A stretch of DNA of 46,030 bases from Hypholoma sublateritium FD-334 SS-4 (Eukaryota > Basidiomycota > Agaricomycetes > Agaricales > Strophariaceae): positions 1-46,030 of the forward strand of contig KN817714.1 in assembly GCA_000827495.1 (NCBI GenBank), written 5' to 3'. Within the stretch, counting starts at the first letter, position 1. Every line of letters starts with the position of its first letter. The position numbers and the translations under genes were made by a program. Below are positions 1 to 11,010 of the stretch, in pieces. A model generated the notes under the pieces. That model did no database searches, had not been told where the DNA came from, and saw only the letters and a program-made list of their open reading frames with translations.

Positions 1-693
1 TCAACGTCACCTTCCCCGACGATTTCATCTTGCCGCCGGGATACGGCATGGGCTACATGGGGCCCCATGAACAACCGGCATTCCTGGAGGAGCATATGAT
101 GCCCAGCATGCTGGAGGTGTACGATGCCCAACGCACGAGGGCGCAGGCCAGCCTTTCCAATCCATCGCGTCATGTAAGTATATGTTATATATCTTCTTGC
201 CGACATATCTGACAACCCGAAGCCGATTCCCCTGTCTCCTTACGCTTCGGTCAGTCTCGGCGAGATGAAGGTTAGGGTGCCCTCAAACCCGGTAAGACTA
301 TTACTACNCTGAATTCTTTATATGCTTTACTGACATATTTAGCCGCCAACCGAATTCGAACTCTTCGAGACGCACGCCGAGGTTCAGGCGCTTCGGCAGA
401 AGTACGGCATCTCCTACAAGGAGGCTTGCCATCGGATCTACCACCAACAGGCCNAAATCGTTCGGATTGCCGACAGGACCGCCGCGATCTGGCGCAACCT
501 CAACAAGTCCTTGAAGGACGCNCAAGATTACATGTACAACTACGACAAGATGCTTGCCGACGCCGAACGAGCTGCTGACGATGGCGCTGCTGACCATGCC
601 GACGATGGAGACGCCGATGAAGAAGATAACGCCGACCGCCCGATCGAGCTGCCGACGAAGCAGGACAAAGGCAAGGGGCGCGCTGTCGGTTGA
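1..693 (+). CDS. 3' part of a transposon-borne gene, function unknown
   Basis: Partial gene entering from the left edge. I join three exons: 3-173, 223-291 and 343-693 (stop TGA), with GT-AG introns at 174-222 and 292-342 and matching phases. The last exon has a helical, charged stretch (residues around HAEVQALRQKYGISYKEA) and ends in an acidic D/E-rich run followed by a short basic tail. I do not recognise the family. Three N bases (308, 454, 522) lie inside it, and the downstream DNA is full of a repeated hexamer, so I infer that it belongs to a repeated transposon and not to a host gene. The 5' end is outside the window. It could be a transposase C-terminus or an accessory protein. Confidence 0.5.
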
Positions 694-1375
694 GTAATTA
701 CAGCAAGGAAGGGGTCGGCATATGTATTATTTGTAGACAGAAATGAGAATGAGGTGGCTCGGGATTCCATGAGGCGGCATCGTTGTCCGAAATGCCGACT
801 CTGTTGGTAATGAATGATGAGAGTGCATCTTTCGCAAGCCATACAACCTCAGTTAGTTAGAGNTGAATCAATTGTTCATACATCCAGAAAATGCACCAGA
901 GGACGATGAGGCCGACACCCAGCCGCAGCTGCACTGAAGCGGCTGCCCTTGCCTAAAAATGGCATTTGTTGCTCCGATGTCAGTGATACCGACGCACCGG
1001 AATAAAGTATAATAATCTATGCTGACTTGGAGCTTGTTTCGGGGTTTGAAGGCAACATGTTGCCGACACTCCGGGCTCGCCCTAATTCCACCTTCGGCAC
1101 NGCGTAGCATCTGTGATATTGAAGCCGACACCATACCAAAGCCATGTCGCTGACATTTCCTGATGCCGAGCATCCTTGCCGACGCTATCATCTATCCGCT
1201 GCAGGAGCCATGCCGACAGTCCATTCTGCTAATTAATGGCAGCAAAGCGAGCCATGCCGACACTGCAATCTCACCCNACAGCGAATTCGCTGGACCCATA
1301 TTATATGGACTACATGTAAATTGTCTTATATAGCTATATACATTCACTGGTTCACCGAATTCGCTGGACCCATAT
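694..1375. mobile_element. transposon 3' end with TGCCGAC subterminal motifs
   Basis: Non-coding stretch after the gene ending at 693. The motif GCCGAC (often TGCCGACA, or GTCGGCA on the other strand) recurs at about 713, 792, 911, 1060, 1125, 1177, 1211 and 1255, far above chance. Dense short subterminal motifs are typical of CACTA- and KDZ-type DNA transposons, where the transposase or its partner binds them. N bases at 863, 1101 and 1277 fit a multi-copy repeat. The block ends in a 20-bp direct repeat (1282-1301 and 1356-1375). No terminal inverted repeat could be assigned because the other end lies outside the window. Confidence 0.5.
1282..1375. repeat. 20-bp direct repeat, 54-bp spacer
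   Basis: CGAATTCGCTGGACCCATAT occurs exactly at 1282-1301 and again at 1356-1375. It lies at the junction between the motif-rich transposon tail and the NLR remnant. It could be a footprint of insertion or slippage, or part of the element terminus. Confidence 0.7.
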
Positions 1376-1378
1376 GAC

Positions 1379-2444
1379 ATGCCACAGTGTACCCGTTCGG
1401 TGGATCTTATTGTATGCCCCAGTGTTGTATCCCTACCTGGAATAACACCCTTTTCTCAGCTCGACTCGCTTTATCAGCATATTTTGTCCCGCGTAGAGGA
1501 TATCCAGCTCGTCCTTAATCTGCTGGCATACCATATTTTTTCAAAGACTATCTCGGTCCCGGTAATCTCGCACTTTCTTGACCTATCATTAGCGGATACA
1601 GAAAGTGCCTTGGCTCCTCTAGCATCGCTCCTGGGAATTACAGTATCTGGAAACATGTTCCCTAAGATGACCCTCCACCTTCGCCATGCTTCTTTCCCAG
1701 ATTTTCTGCAGGATGAGAACCGGTCAAAAGAATATTGCATCAACACCCGTGGTACCGGTCTGTCTATCAAATGGTTCAAAAAAGCGGCTAGCGGCGAATT
1801 TTTTCATGGCCCATACGGTGAGTGTACAATTACTCGGTCTTCAAGTATGTGGCTTGTCATTGAAAGAGAATAACAGCACATTATTACAATTCTGATATCG
1901 ATTGTCTACTACGACATTCCAAAGCCACTTCCGAGTTGCGTACACATATCATGAAATTTACTCCCTCGTCCTCGATCGAACGGTCGGAATTCCCTCAAAA
2001 ATATCTGATGGCTGTCCGTAAATTAGTGCGTCTTCGTTCCTCATTTGCTAGCCGAATAATGCAGTGTCTGACAGATACTTATTTTTTGGGGGTGTATAGG
2101 ACTTTGGTGATGGAGGGGAGACCTACCGCCATTCACTTGTCGTCATCGCCAATTTTGCCCAAAAACGCTTTCCAAATAGCATGGAATATATCGCACAAGA
2201 GAAAAGCAGGATATCGGAGCAATTGGAGAAGGAAAATGAGGAGTCCAAACAGTCCGAGTCGAGTTCAACTGAGACTAATCAGTACAAATCAAACCATCCC
2301 AAATCTGAATCGAAGGAACCCGAGTCAAAGCAGTCCACGTCAGCGGAACCGGCGTCGACAGAGTCAAAACAGCCCAAGTCAAGGGGTAAAAATAAACGGC
2401 GTCGAGGACGCCGGAGTCAAATCCAGACGGAGCGCATAGGATAA
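1379..2444 (+). pseudogene. NACHT/NLR-type gene fragment (C-terminal part)
   Basis: The frame 1379-1873 encodes the region that follows the NACHT ATPase in basidiomycete NLR-like proteins: a helical stretch beginning LDSLYQHILSRVEDIQLVLN, then ALAPLASLLG, then the characteristic HASFPDFLQDENRS. The P-loop and Walker B parts are absent. Downstream, two overlapping frames (1936-2439 and 2181-2444) would give a tail rich in Ser, Glu and Lys, but they are not in one frame with the first part and no clean splicing joins them. Family knowledge: these are nucleotide-binding receptors used in non-self recognition and cell death. The piece starts right at the end of a transposon, so I infer truncation by insertion or rearrangement. 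Confidence 0.6.
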
Positions 2445-4078
2445 TGGATCCGGACAATCCGAGGTAGTTCCTATTTGTTTGCGTGCGCCACGTCGAACGA
2501 GCGCACATCTGCATTGGTGTAGCTCTTGGACAATGCCTGCAAACCATCATATAACTGTATATTACATTGCACCAGCGTTATCGGCCGAGATGTAATCGCA
2601 ACTCCTACAACTAGATGTAGCACGTCGTGCTCGCTGTTGCCCATGCACGCGGCGTGTCCACGGATTCTCTATCTAAAGAGTGCGTAAGTGTCAACCAAGG
2701 TATTGTTTACTCGACGGTCACAGTTGTCGTTTGCGGGCGCTTAGGGAGATAGGGAGGACGAGGCAGCACAATATGTCTTTGTTTGGGCCGCCAGCGCGTA
2801 CAGAAGCACTGCGCCCCAGCAGATTCCTGTGCCGAATGTCATTGTAGGTGTGGATTGGGCGTGTGGTGGAGGGTATGGAGTAACAAACAGGGGCGCGGCC
2901 TCCAGCTTCGAAGCTGCATGAGCAGAGGAAATCAGTGAGTGTGATGCACTTGCCCGTGCGATTCAGTACGGCGCTCGAAGTTTCAATGGAGCACGCAGGT
3001 CGAGACTGTTGGGAACGGTGCATCAGCCGGCGCACAGACCCCGAAAACGTAATCCGGGTAGCTCAACGCCGGCCTGCTCGCGGTTGGCTCGCGGTTGGCT
3101 CATGGACGTACTTAATTCAAGTTTTGCTGGACAGTCATGTCAGGTATTCAATATATTATTCTGTAAGAAATTTCAGGCGTAACAGGCTCGGATATGTACA
3201 TGTGTCGTTGCCTCGTATTGGACTCGTACCGCGCAACGCTCGGCGCTTCTTTCTTTCAGCTGTGATGGCGGTAACATTATTTCAACTTGGCTTATTCGCT
3301 GCACAATTCATATCAATGAGCCCCTTTCTTTGCAGTAGAACGGAGACGGAAGTCAACAAAGCCGGAGAATGCTGCAGTATTCATGGCCGCGCACAAAGTC
3401 AGCATGTCCGGGAGCGTCGGGGAGTTAGTCACTAATACGGACTCCACTTGCGTCCTGGACCGAAATTATTCGATTTCACCTCATTTATGCACAGCTTACC
3501 GTACTTAAACCTGACTCCGACCATATGATAAGGTCTGTATCTTCCTGCACACTGTGGCGTGAGAAATTTCAGAAACAACCTCCACTGTAACGTTAACCAC
3601 GATGTGTATCAAGTGTAATAATGAATTTATGGCCTCAGAGAGCTTTTAATTTGGCAATCTGAAATACGTCCATTACCGGCTCATTACGGAGCGCTATGGG
3701 GCGGCGCGGAACTTCAGTCATATTGTATGTTTGGATCTCAGACGCAATAATTCTTACCAGTAACCTTCGTACATATCCTTTTGACATTTCCGATGAATAG
3801 AAAATGCCTTGTTTTCAATTTAGCCCTTCGATATATTTACCAGATAGTTGATTGAAAGATTGTATAACGAGTAATGAGGACGCTCTGACAAAGCATAGTT
3901 ATATAAACAGCCATCTCCAATCTTGTACTGAATGCCTGGATCAGCATGTACTGCCCGTTACGTCCATTTCTGCCCGAGGAATGTAGTATTCACTTTGGAA
4001 ATAATACCAATGTGTAATGTGTGTCAGTTAGTCCCATTAGAAGCTGTACGCAAATCTTATTTTTACAGCTATTTTCCA
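2445..4078. other. intergenic, no supported gene
   Basis: 1.6 kb with no exon series I can join. The 166-codon frame at 2935-3435 has no family features. A short tandem repeat of GCTCGCGGTTG lies near 3077-3100. The last few hundred bases are A/T-rich and lead into the AA7 promoter. Confidence 0.4.
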
Positions 4079-4079
4079 G

Positions 4080-4086
4080 TATAAAA
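4080..4086 (+). promoter_or_regulatory. TATA box of the AA7 oxidase gene
   Basis: TATAAAA lies 38 nt before the start codon at 4124. With a usual TATA-to-start distance of about 30 nt this leaves a very short leader, and it supports the chosen ATG. Confidence 0.55.
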
Positions 4087-4123
4087 GGCGCCATAAGGTA
4101 TCCTAGAAACATTATTTCAAGTC

Positions 4124-6071
4124 ATGGTTCCCTCTCTCAGCCGCATTTCAGCGCGCGTATTACTGATTCTCTCCTCATATGCGGCTCTCGTTACAGCAGA
4201 CTTATCCTCTGACTTATCGGACCTAAACTTCTCAGTCTTGGTTCCAGGAAATTCTGGATACCCGAGTGCAAGCGCTGCCTGTGAGTTAATTCACAGTGGA
4301 ATCAGCGGCATATCTGATCTCTTACTTTGATGTGAAGTTAACCGGCGATTCACCTTCCAGCCGTCAGCTATATTTTTTCCAATCACTGCTCAAGATGTGT
4401 CAAGTGCAATCAAATTAGCCGTGAAATATAATCACCAAGTAGTTGCTCGCAGCGGAGGGCATAGCTATATAGCCAACGGACTCGGAGGAAAAAATGGCTC
4501 ATTTGTCGTGGATATGAGCAACTTCAACACCGTCTCCTTAGATACAAGCACCAATATCGCAACGATTGGTCCAGGTAATCGGCTCGGTGACGTAGCTCTT
4601 GCCCTCAATAATAACGGACGAGCGATGCCTCATGGAACATGTCCGTATGTTGGAATCGGTGGACATTCGGGTAATTTTGTCCGCAATTTCTCATATAAAG
4701 CCGCTTTCATTTACCGGAATATGCGTTGTGTGCAGGACATGGCGGTTACGGGTTTACTTCAAGGAAATGGGGTTTGACACTGGACACCATCGTCGCGCTT
4801 GACATTGTACTTGCCAACGGGACAATTGTCACAGCTTCCAACACGAGCAATGCCGACTTATTTTGGGTAAGCGCCCGTCTCCACGATTGTTCGACAGAAC
4901 ATCCTTGATCTGAATCGTCAAATTTCGACTTTTAGGGTCTGCGGGGTGCATCGAGTTCCCTTGGGGTCGTTACAGCTATTCATGCAAATACTTTTGCCGC
5001 TCCGAGCTCAACAACAATCTTTGAGTATACGTGGGATCTCTCGGCCTCTGCAGCGGCTTCTGCTCTGGCCGCGTTCCAAACCTTTGTTCAAGAACCCAAC
5101 CTCCCGCAGGAGTTTGCTGGGGAACTCGTTCTCGGTGCCGGATCTGCCAAAGGCCGCGTGAACTTCGGCCTGACTGGAGGATGGTATGGGCCAGCAAATC
5201 AGTATGCCGCCGTGATCGCACCGTTCCTGGCAATGGTGCCCGCTCCGCAGAGCAAGAAGCTGACAGTGGGGACTTATATAAACAGCGTGCAATATCTCGG
5301 AGGGCTTGGGAGATTAAACACGACTGGAATTCCTGATTCGACGGACACCTTTTACGCGAAATCTCTGATGACACCCACTGCGTCCCCGATCTCTATCACT
5401 GCTGGAACGGCGTTTATGACGTATCTCGCAAATCAAGGCTTTGGCACAAATACGGTTCGCTCCGGTCTTGATTTCGACATATATGCTGCTAATTATTCGG
5501 ACATATTGATAATGTACAGGACTGGTTCGTAGAGGTCGAGCTCTACGGAGGAACCAACTCGGCGATCAACAATGTCCCGAGAAATGCAACGGCGTTCTTC
5601 AACCGCGACTCCATATTCACCATCCAATTCTATACGTCGGCACCTGGGGGCGTTCCTCCATTCCCCGCTGCAGGATTCACTTTGTTAGATGGTATGTTTC
5701 ATCTTCCGCGTTCGTACATTACCCCGCATTGATCTTCTGCTTATGAATAGGGATGGTTAATAGCCTAATTAACAACAGTCCATCAGGCTGGGCCTACGGG
5801 TGCGTCATTCGACATGTTTATATCAATCCTAAAATAACCCGGGTTAAATATAGCGCCTATGCAAACTACATTGATGACAGATTGAACAACTGTGAGTTTT
5901 CAACAGCTTAGACTGCGTGGCCGCCGTGGCAATACTCATCAACGATCTGTTTGAATACGTGTCACAGGGCAAGGTCTCTATTACGGAGGAAATTACCCTC
6001 AACTGGAGACTTTGAAGAAGAAGTACGACCCCACTGATATCCTGAATTTCCCACTGGCTATTCAGGAGTAA
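4124..6071 (+). CDS. secreted berberine-bridge-type FAD oxidase (AA7)
   Basis: Eight exons join in phase: 4124-4280, 4338-4670, 4736-4866, 4936-5454, 5520-5691, 5751-5799, 5854-5891 and 5968-6071, giving 500 aa, the usual family length. Residues 1-25 are a signal peptide ending ALVTA. The FAD-binding domain holds RSGGHSY with His94 and HGTCPYVGIGGH with Cys154. The 60-residue gap matches glucooligosaccharide oxidase (His70/Cys130), so FAD is likely attached to both. The C-terminus has the family motifs YANYID and YYGGNYPQLETLKKKYDP. Such enzymes oxidise oligosaccharides or small alcohols with O2, releasing H2O2 outside the cell; the substrate is unknown. The donor at 5455 (GTTCGC) is weak but phase and homology demand an intron there. 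No damage is visible. Confidence 0.93.
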
Positions 6072-6428
6072 AGGAATCGACCGTACATAATATTTTCTAC
6101 GATACGCAGAAGGACTTGAAGATGTAATGTAGTTTATGAAAGAATGTTGTACTGAATGGATTTTTTGTTTAATAGATTTCCATTACACATGAGCCCACAA
6201 AGATTTCGCCGTGCTCAGCTTAAGAGATAAGAAGTTCGCGTCTTCACTCGAGATGCGCGTAGATGAGGCGATAGCAGATAACCTGATCCCAGAGGACTAC
6301 AGCCGCGTAGTTTAGCCGCCGCAAGTTTACACCGTGAAAACTGCACATGCTTCTCTTCGGGAACGCACAAGTTCCGATTGAAGGCTGCACGCATTTCGTA
6401 CTAACACGTTTTAAGTTCTAGTATGTTC
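6072..6428. other. AA7 terminator region and GMC promoter
   Basis: Short spacer between two co-oriented flavoenzyme genes. It must hold the 3' UTR of the first and the promoter of the second. No other feature is seen. Confidence 0.5.
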
Positions 6429-6434
6429 TATAAA
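6429..6434 (+). promoter_or_regulatory. TATA box of the GMC oxidoreductase gene
   Basis: TATAAA 52 nt upstream of the ATG at 6481, in a suitable position for a core promoter element. The frame opening at 6423 overlaps it and is therefore not the start. Confidence 0.5.
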
Positions 6435-6480
6435 GTCTATTCTAGAGATACCACCTTGCTTCATCCCATCATCCCTCAGT

Positions 6481-9241
6481 ATGACAGCCCCAGCCGAATC
6501 GAAAAACGAATACGACATAATCTTTGTAGGAGGTACACACCGAGCAATTCCTGTGGTCTTTGTTGTGCTCACTGGACAAAAGGTGGCACCACTGCATGTC
6601 TCGTTGCAGGACGTCTGTCGAGAGCAGATAGATCTCTTAAGATCCTCGTTCTTGAGGCTGGTCCACACACAAAAGATGTTGCTTATCATGTCCAGCCAGC
6701 CCAATTTACGCGGCACGTTCTTCCAGGAAGCACAACGACGAAAGTGCATAATGGGAAGCCCTCCTGTGCAGTTGGAGGACGGGCCCTACCTGTCCATACT
6801 GCGCAGTGCTTTGGAGGTGGATCGGCGGTGAACTTTCTCATGTACAACCGTGCTTCCGCATCAGATTACGATGACTGGGAAACAAAATATAGTAATCCAG
6901 GATGGGGATCGAAGGATCTCATTCCATTGCTACGTAAGGTAGGTGATTTCAGATCCGCTAGCGTAATATCGCGCTGAACCTCTTAGGCTGAGACCTATCA
7001 AGTCAACGGAGGGCTCCCCAGTCATGGGTATTCTGGTCCGTTAAAAGTCTCGCTTGGAGGCCACTACGATATATCGGCGCAGCAATTTGTGGAAATTGGC
7101 CCAAAGGTTGAAAAGAATCGGCCGTCCAGCGATGAATGCAATACAATGGGCGCTGATTCAATCAACGTCTTCGCTGTGAGTTCTCCCTACTTCTTGTAAG
7201 GTGGAGGCTGATTCTGTTCGAAGAGGCTTCCCAAGTGCGCAATAATGCTAGTAATTACACACCGTACAATTGAGCCCTGATTAATTATCCATGGCGTCCC
7301 CCACCAGGTGGATTGACCGCGAAACTGGGAAGCGACAGGATACGGCTGTAAGTGTATAAACTGGCCGCGTGATGGCGGCTTTAAAGTTTACGCACATAAA
7401 CATTTCTAGCATATTTTCATCTATAATCAATCCGAAAATAAGAACCTTGAACTTCTTGATGGCTGTAGAGTAAAGCGAGTGATAATCGAGTGAGTGACTA
7501 ACTATTTGTGTTCTATTAGTTTGTCTCAGCACTTTGTCTGTAGGAACCGACGCGCCGTTGGGGTTGAATTCGTCGATGACAAAATCATGCGCCCCAGTAC
7601 GGACTCCGCCCTTAGGACAGCCCGTGCATCAAAGATGGTAGTAATATCAGCAGGTGCACTGGGATCACCAGCGGTCCTGGAGCGTTCAGGTATTGGCGCT
7701 GCTGACCGACTTGAGAAGCTCAGAATTCCTGTTATCGTTGACCTTCCAGGCGTAGGGGAGAATTACCAAGGTGCGTTGATTTGAAAACTTTACGTACACC
7801 TTATATCTGACTGGGATGTGTCGCAGATCATATGCTTCTCTCTCCGTCTTACTTTGTTGGACCGGGAATCGAGACGGCTGAATCCTTGATAAGAGGGAAT
7901 CCCAAGTCAGAAGAAAATGTAAGTGAGTACGCACATCAGATTATAATCGTGTCCGTGTTCCTGCTAAAATGATGATACAGAGCTTCTTGAAAGGTGGAAT
8001 AAGGACGGAACGGGAATTCTAGGAAGCAAGTCAGTATCGACGTATCTCGTACATTTGAAATTTTCAACAAGACTCACATTCATGTTCAATATCAGCGGGG
8101 TAGATGCAGCCATCAAAATGAGGCCTCGAGAAGACGAACTAGGCGAGATAGGTCCAGAATTTGCAACCCGATGGAAAGATTTCTTTGAAAACGCACCGGA
8201 CAAGCCAATTGTGTGGATGAAGGGATCGCCGAGGTAAGGTCGTTTGTTCGGAACACAGTATTGAGCGAATATATTCACTCGCAGACTACCGGCCACCGAC
8301 CTGGCAAAGCAGCTGGGGCTACCACCCACAAATTTCTTGTCTGGTAGTTACTTTGTTGTAAGTCGTACGGCTTATGACCTTCTGCAAACGGAGAAGCATA
8401 ATAACCAAAATTTAGACATACCCGGACTGTCGAGGGAACGCGCATATCACATCTGACGATGCTTATGCCCCTCTCGAATTCGATAGCGGTTTTATGACCA
8501 AGTGAGCTACCTGCATCATACTGTCGGATACTCGAAGACGCACTGACAGGACCTATCGTAGGATGTCTGATATTGTTATCTTGCGATGGGCATACAAGCA
8601 CAGTCGCGAGATTATTCGGAGGCTCCCTGTGTACCGCGGCGCCGTACCACAGATGCACCCAAAGTTTCCCGAAGGGAGTTGCGCAGTTACAACAGAGGAG
8701 GTGTCGCCCGTAGATTTATCCTCGCCGAGGATCACTTACACAGCTGAGGATGACGCGGCAATTGATGAGTACCATCGCCGCACTGGTGAGCCAACTCTTG
8801 TGATGATTCAATGTTGATACGTTTCTGATTTTCCTGATGATGATAAGTCGCGACTACCTGGCATTCTGTCGGTCGGATGATCGTTTTTGAGACTTATACA
8901 TGCACTTATGGGCGTAATAATCAGTTAGGGACTTGCGCGATGAAACCCAGGCAAAGCGGGGGGGTTGTGGATCCTAGACTCAACGTTTACGGCGTTGAAG
9001 GTCTGAAAGTTGCTGGTTAGTCGAGCTCTTCTGATGTGAACAAAAAATGGAAGCACTGAGGAATAACTCTGGTACAGATGTCTCCATCCCCCCTTCCAAC
9101 GTTAATGCAGTGAGTCGAACATTGTGTATAGTCCTGACCGTTGAACAAGCCGCGTTCCAGAACACCTACTCAACTGCTGTCGCGATAGGGGAGAAAGCAG
9201 CTCTAATAATTTTACAAGAATTGGGTATCAACACACTTTGA
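6481..9241 (+). CDS. GMC oxidoreductase, alcohol-oxidase-like (AA3_3)
   Basis: Sixteen exons join in phase: 6481-6532, 6583-6938, 6987-7195, 7308-7347, 7410-7489, 7544-7770, 7827-7922, 7981-8029, 8096-8233, 8285-8357, 8416-8501, 8562-8785, 8848-8867, 8925-9015, 9078-9109 and 9161-9241, giving 617 aa. The N-terminus YDIIFVGGGTTACLVAGRLS is the FAD Rossmann fold (residues 11-30). The second GMC signature is near GALGSPAVLERSGIG. The catalytic His549 lies in TTWHSLGTC and Asn592 in NTYSTA, matching methanol/alcohol oxidases. There is no signal peptide, so it is cytosolic, peroxisomal or exported by an unusual route. It would oxidise a primary alcohol and release H2O2. The exon 3 donor (7196) was chosen by phase and is the least certain join. 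His549 sits on a 20-nt microexon. Confidence 0.92.
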
Positions 9242-9745
9242 CAAGGTTTCCTGGTATGCGACCTTGGGATTGCGAAAAGGCGAGCGAATGGAAATCTTCG
9301 TGGTAGCAGTAGCTTGTGTACGGAGAGCACGCGTAGACGATCCTTGTTTCAATGTAGGGTGTTTAGTTCAGATGGAGGAGCCCGTAGAGGTTGTTTCATG
9401 TTTCGTTGAGGTCAAGCTTGCGTCCAACTTGCGTCAAGCTGAGAAATGAATACGCAGTGGTGACTGGTCCAAGCGCAGAATCCCCTTTATTTACGTGTAT
9501 TATTATTGGACCTCCGCTACCGGTTAATCAATGCCGGTGATGCCGGCCGTCATTCCACAAAGTCTACTTAATCTACTTACCCCGGTTACCGCTCTTCCAG
9601 ATTGGCGTCCTCGTCAGCGAATTTTTTGCGAAAATTCGAGAAGAACGTCCAGTCAGAAACGTGCTCCCAGAAGACCGGCGTAGAATGTCTGTCATGGTCG
9701 GTAACCGCAATTTTCTCCAAGTTGTCCCGGGTCCATGCAGTCCTT

Positions 9746-10111
9746 CTACGTCGCCGCGGCGATGATGCAGTCTATTTCCGGCGCGCTAACAGACCTCAAC
9801 GCCCAGGCGTATATCGTGTGCGGGCTGCAGGCTGCGAGCTGCGGACCACCCCATACCTGTCTCTCCGATCGACACGCAACAGACCTATACTCGCATATCC
9901 TTGCACTGGCGTAGGACGTGGCACGCGTCACTGGAATTTTTGCGTACGCGATTATCAGGCATACACCGAAGATGTCAAACATCGCGAGGAAGGCGGCCGT
10001 CGCGCTCGCGGATGTGCACGCATTTGTTGTGTGCCGGGAGGGGGAATATTTACTTTTTCGCACGCATCGCTGCTTCACAATGCTCAGCAGCACGCTCGAG
10101 CGCATATTCAC
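9746..10111 (-). pseudogene. possible membrane-protein relic (DUF6534-like?)
   Basis: A 121-codon minus-strand frame with one clear hydrophobic helix and a second weaker one. The order of helices and the motif before IIAAA recall DUF6534 multi-pass proteins, which are abundant in mushrooms. The following exons cannot be joined because of stop codons. The resemblance is weak and this could be chance. Confidence 0.2.
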
Positions 10112-10945
10112 ATCTAAGCACGCACGTAAGGCACCCGTATGGCGTTTTGGAGGCTCTGAAGCACGGTGGAGGGTGAGGAGGAACGTGAGTGATTCAGCGC
10201 TTCATGCCAGAATGTGCACCGTACTTACTACGGTCGTTCTTGAAACGAGCTTTATTTGATGCAGCAGGGGGCCTTAATCGACAACGTAGAGTGACCTCGA
10301 TCTACATTACAATTATCTGCTCATTGCAGTTTGCGCATAAGGTTCGGCAAGTCATACAGTCTTCGCAAAAAAAGTTTGGCTTCTACGAGCGTCCGTTGGC
10401 GCTTCCTCGGAACAAGCGCTCCAACTTCTCGGCCACCGCTTGCCATTACGCACGTGGTTTGGATACTTTGTGATCCGGCGCTTCCTGCCAGTGCTTGCAC
10501 CTGCGAGCGCCCAGCGCTTTCTCCCCCTGCATGACCACACTCCACCGAAACAGATCATGTCAGATCCAGTCTAAAACTGGGCACATCTCTTAGAGAGACG
10601 TGTCTAGCCAAGTTCAAGGACCGTCTCTGCTGTTGAAATGTGCCACTCGGCGCGCGCTGCCTTTTACGTTTAAAGAAAAATCACTGCAAATAGTGTACTA
10701 TTCCACAGCGTAGTACATACCTTTCTGTCAGATATAGGCGTATTTGAGAATGATGCAAAAGCGGATTGCTTAAGGCGTATTTTCTCGAAAAGACAGTTGT
10801 TCTACCGAGGCTCACATGTAGCATTGAATACAGGGCCGCAAAAGCGGGTGGAGGCCAGTAAATATTCAGATTAGGGCGGATGGCGCAGTGCATGCAGACG
10901 CTTTGTTTGTCAACGCTTTTTAATCCCTTAGGTCCACAATTCGCA

Positions 10946-11010
10946 AGGATAAAAATCGTCCTTCACCGCTAGTCCGGATATCAAATATCTCTTCGACTGC
11001 CCTCGAACGT
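10946..11010 (+). repeat. diverged copy of the WPGY-gene A promoter/leader
   Basis: This stretch aligns with 11727-11791 at roughly three bases in four by eye, including a TATA-like ATAAAA and the core GATATCAAATAT followed by TCTTCGAC or TTCTTCGAC. 11727-11791 holds the TATA box and leader of the gene starting at 11835. No reading frame follows this copy, so it looks like the remains of a duplicated gene or a duplicated promoter. Confidence 0.5.

Noticed and set aside
2935..3435. 166-codon plus-strand frame
   Set aside because: No motif, no signal peptide, biased composition, no splice-joined neighbour; expected by chance in a long spacer.
8882..8924. Stretch GAGACTTATACATGCACTTATGG as the degraded exon bearing the GMC catalytic His
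   Set aside because: A perfect in-phase microexon (8848-8867) with TTWHS was found just upstream, so no damage needs to be assumed.
9602..10259. Plus-strand frames such as IGVLVSEFFAKIREE near 9600-9700 and MARVTGIFAYAIIRH at 9918
   Set aside because: They look partly protein-like but cannot be joined by plausible introns and match no family I know; the minus strand competes with a membrane-like frame.
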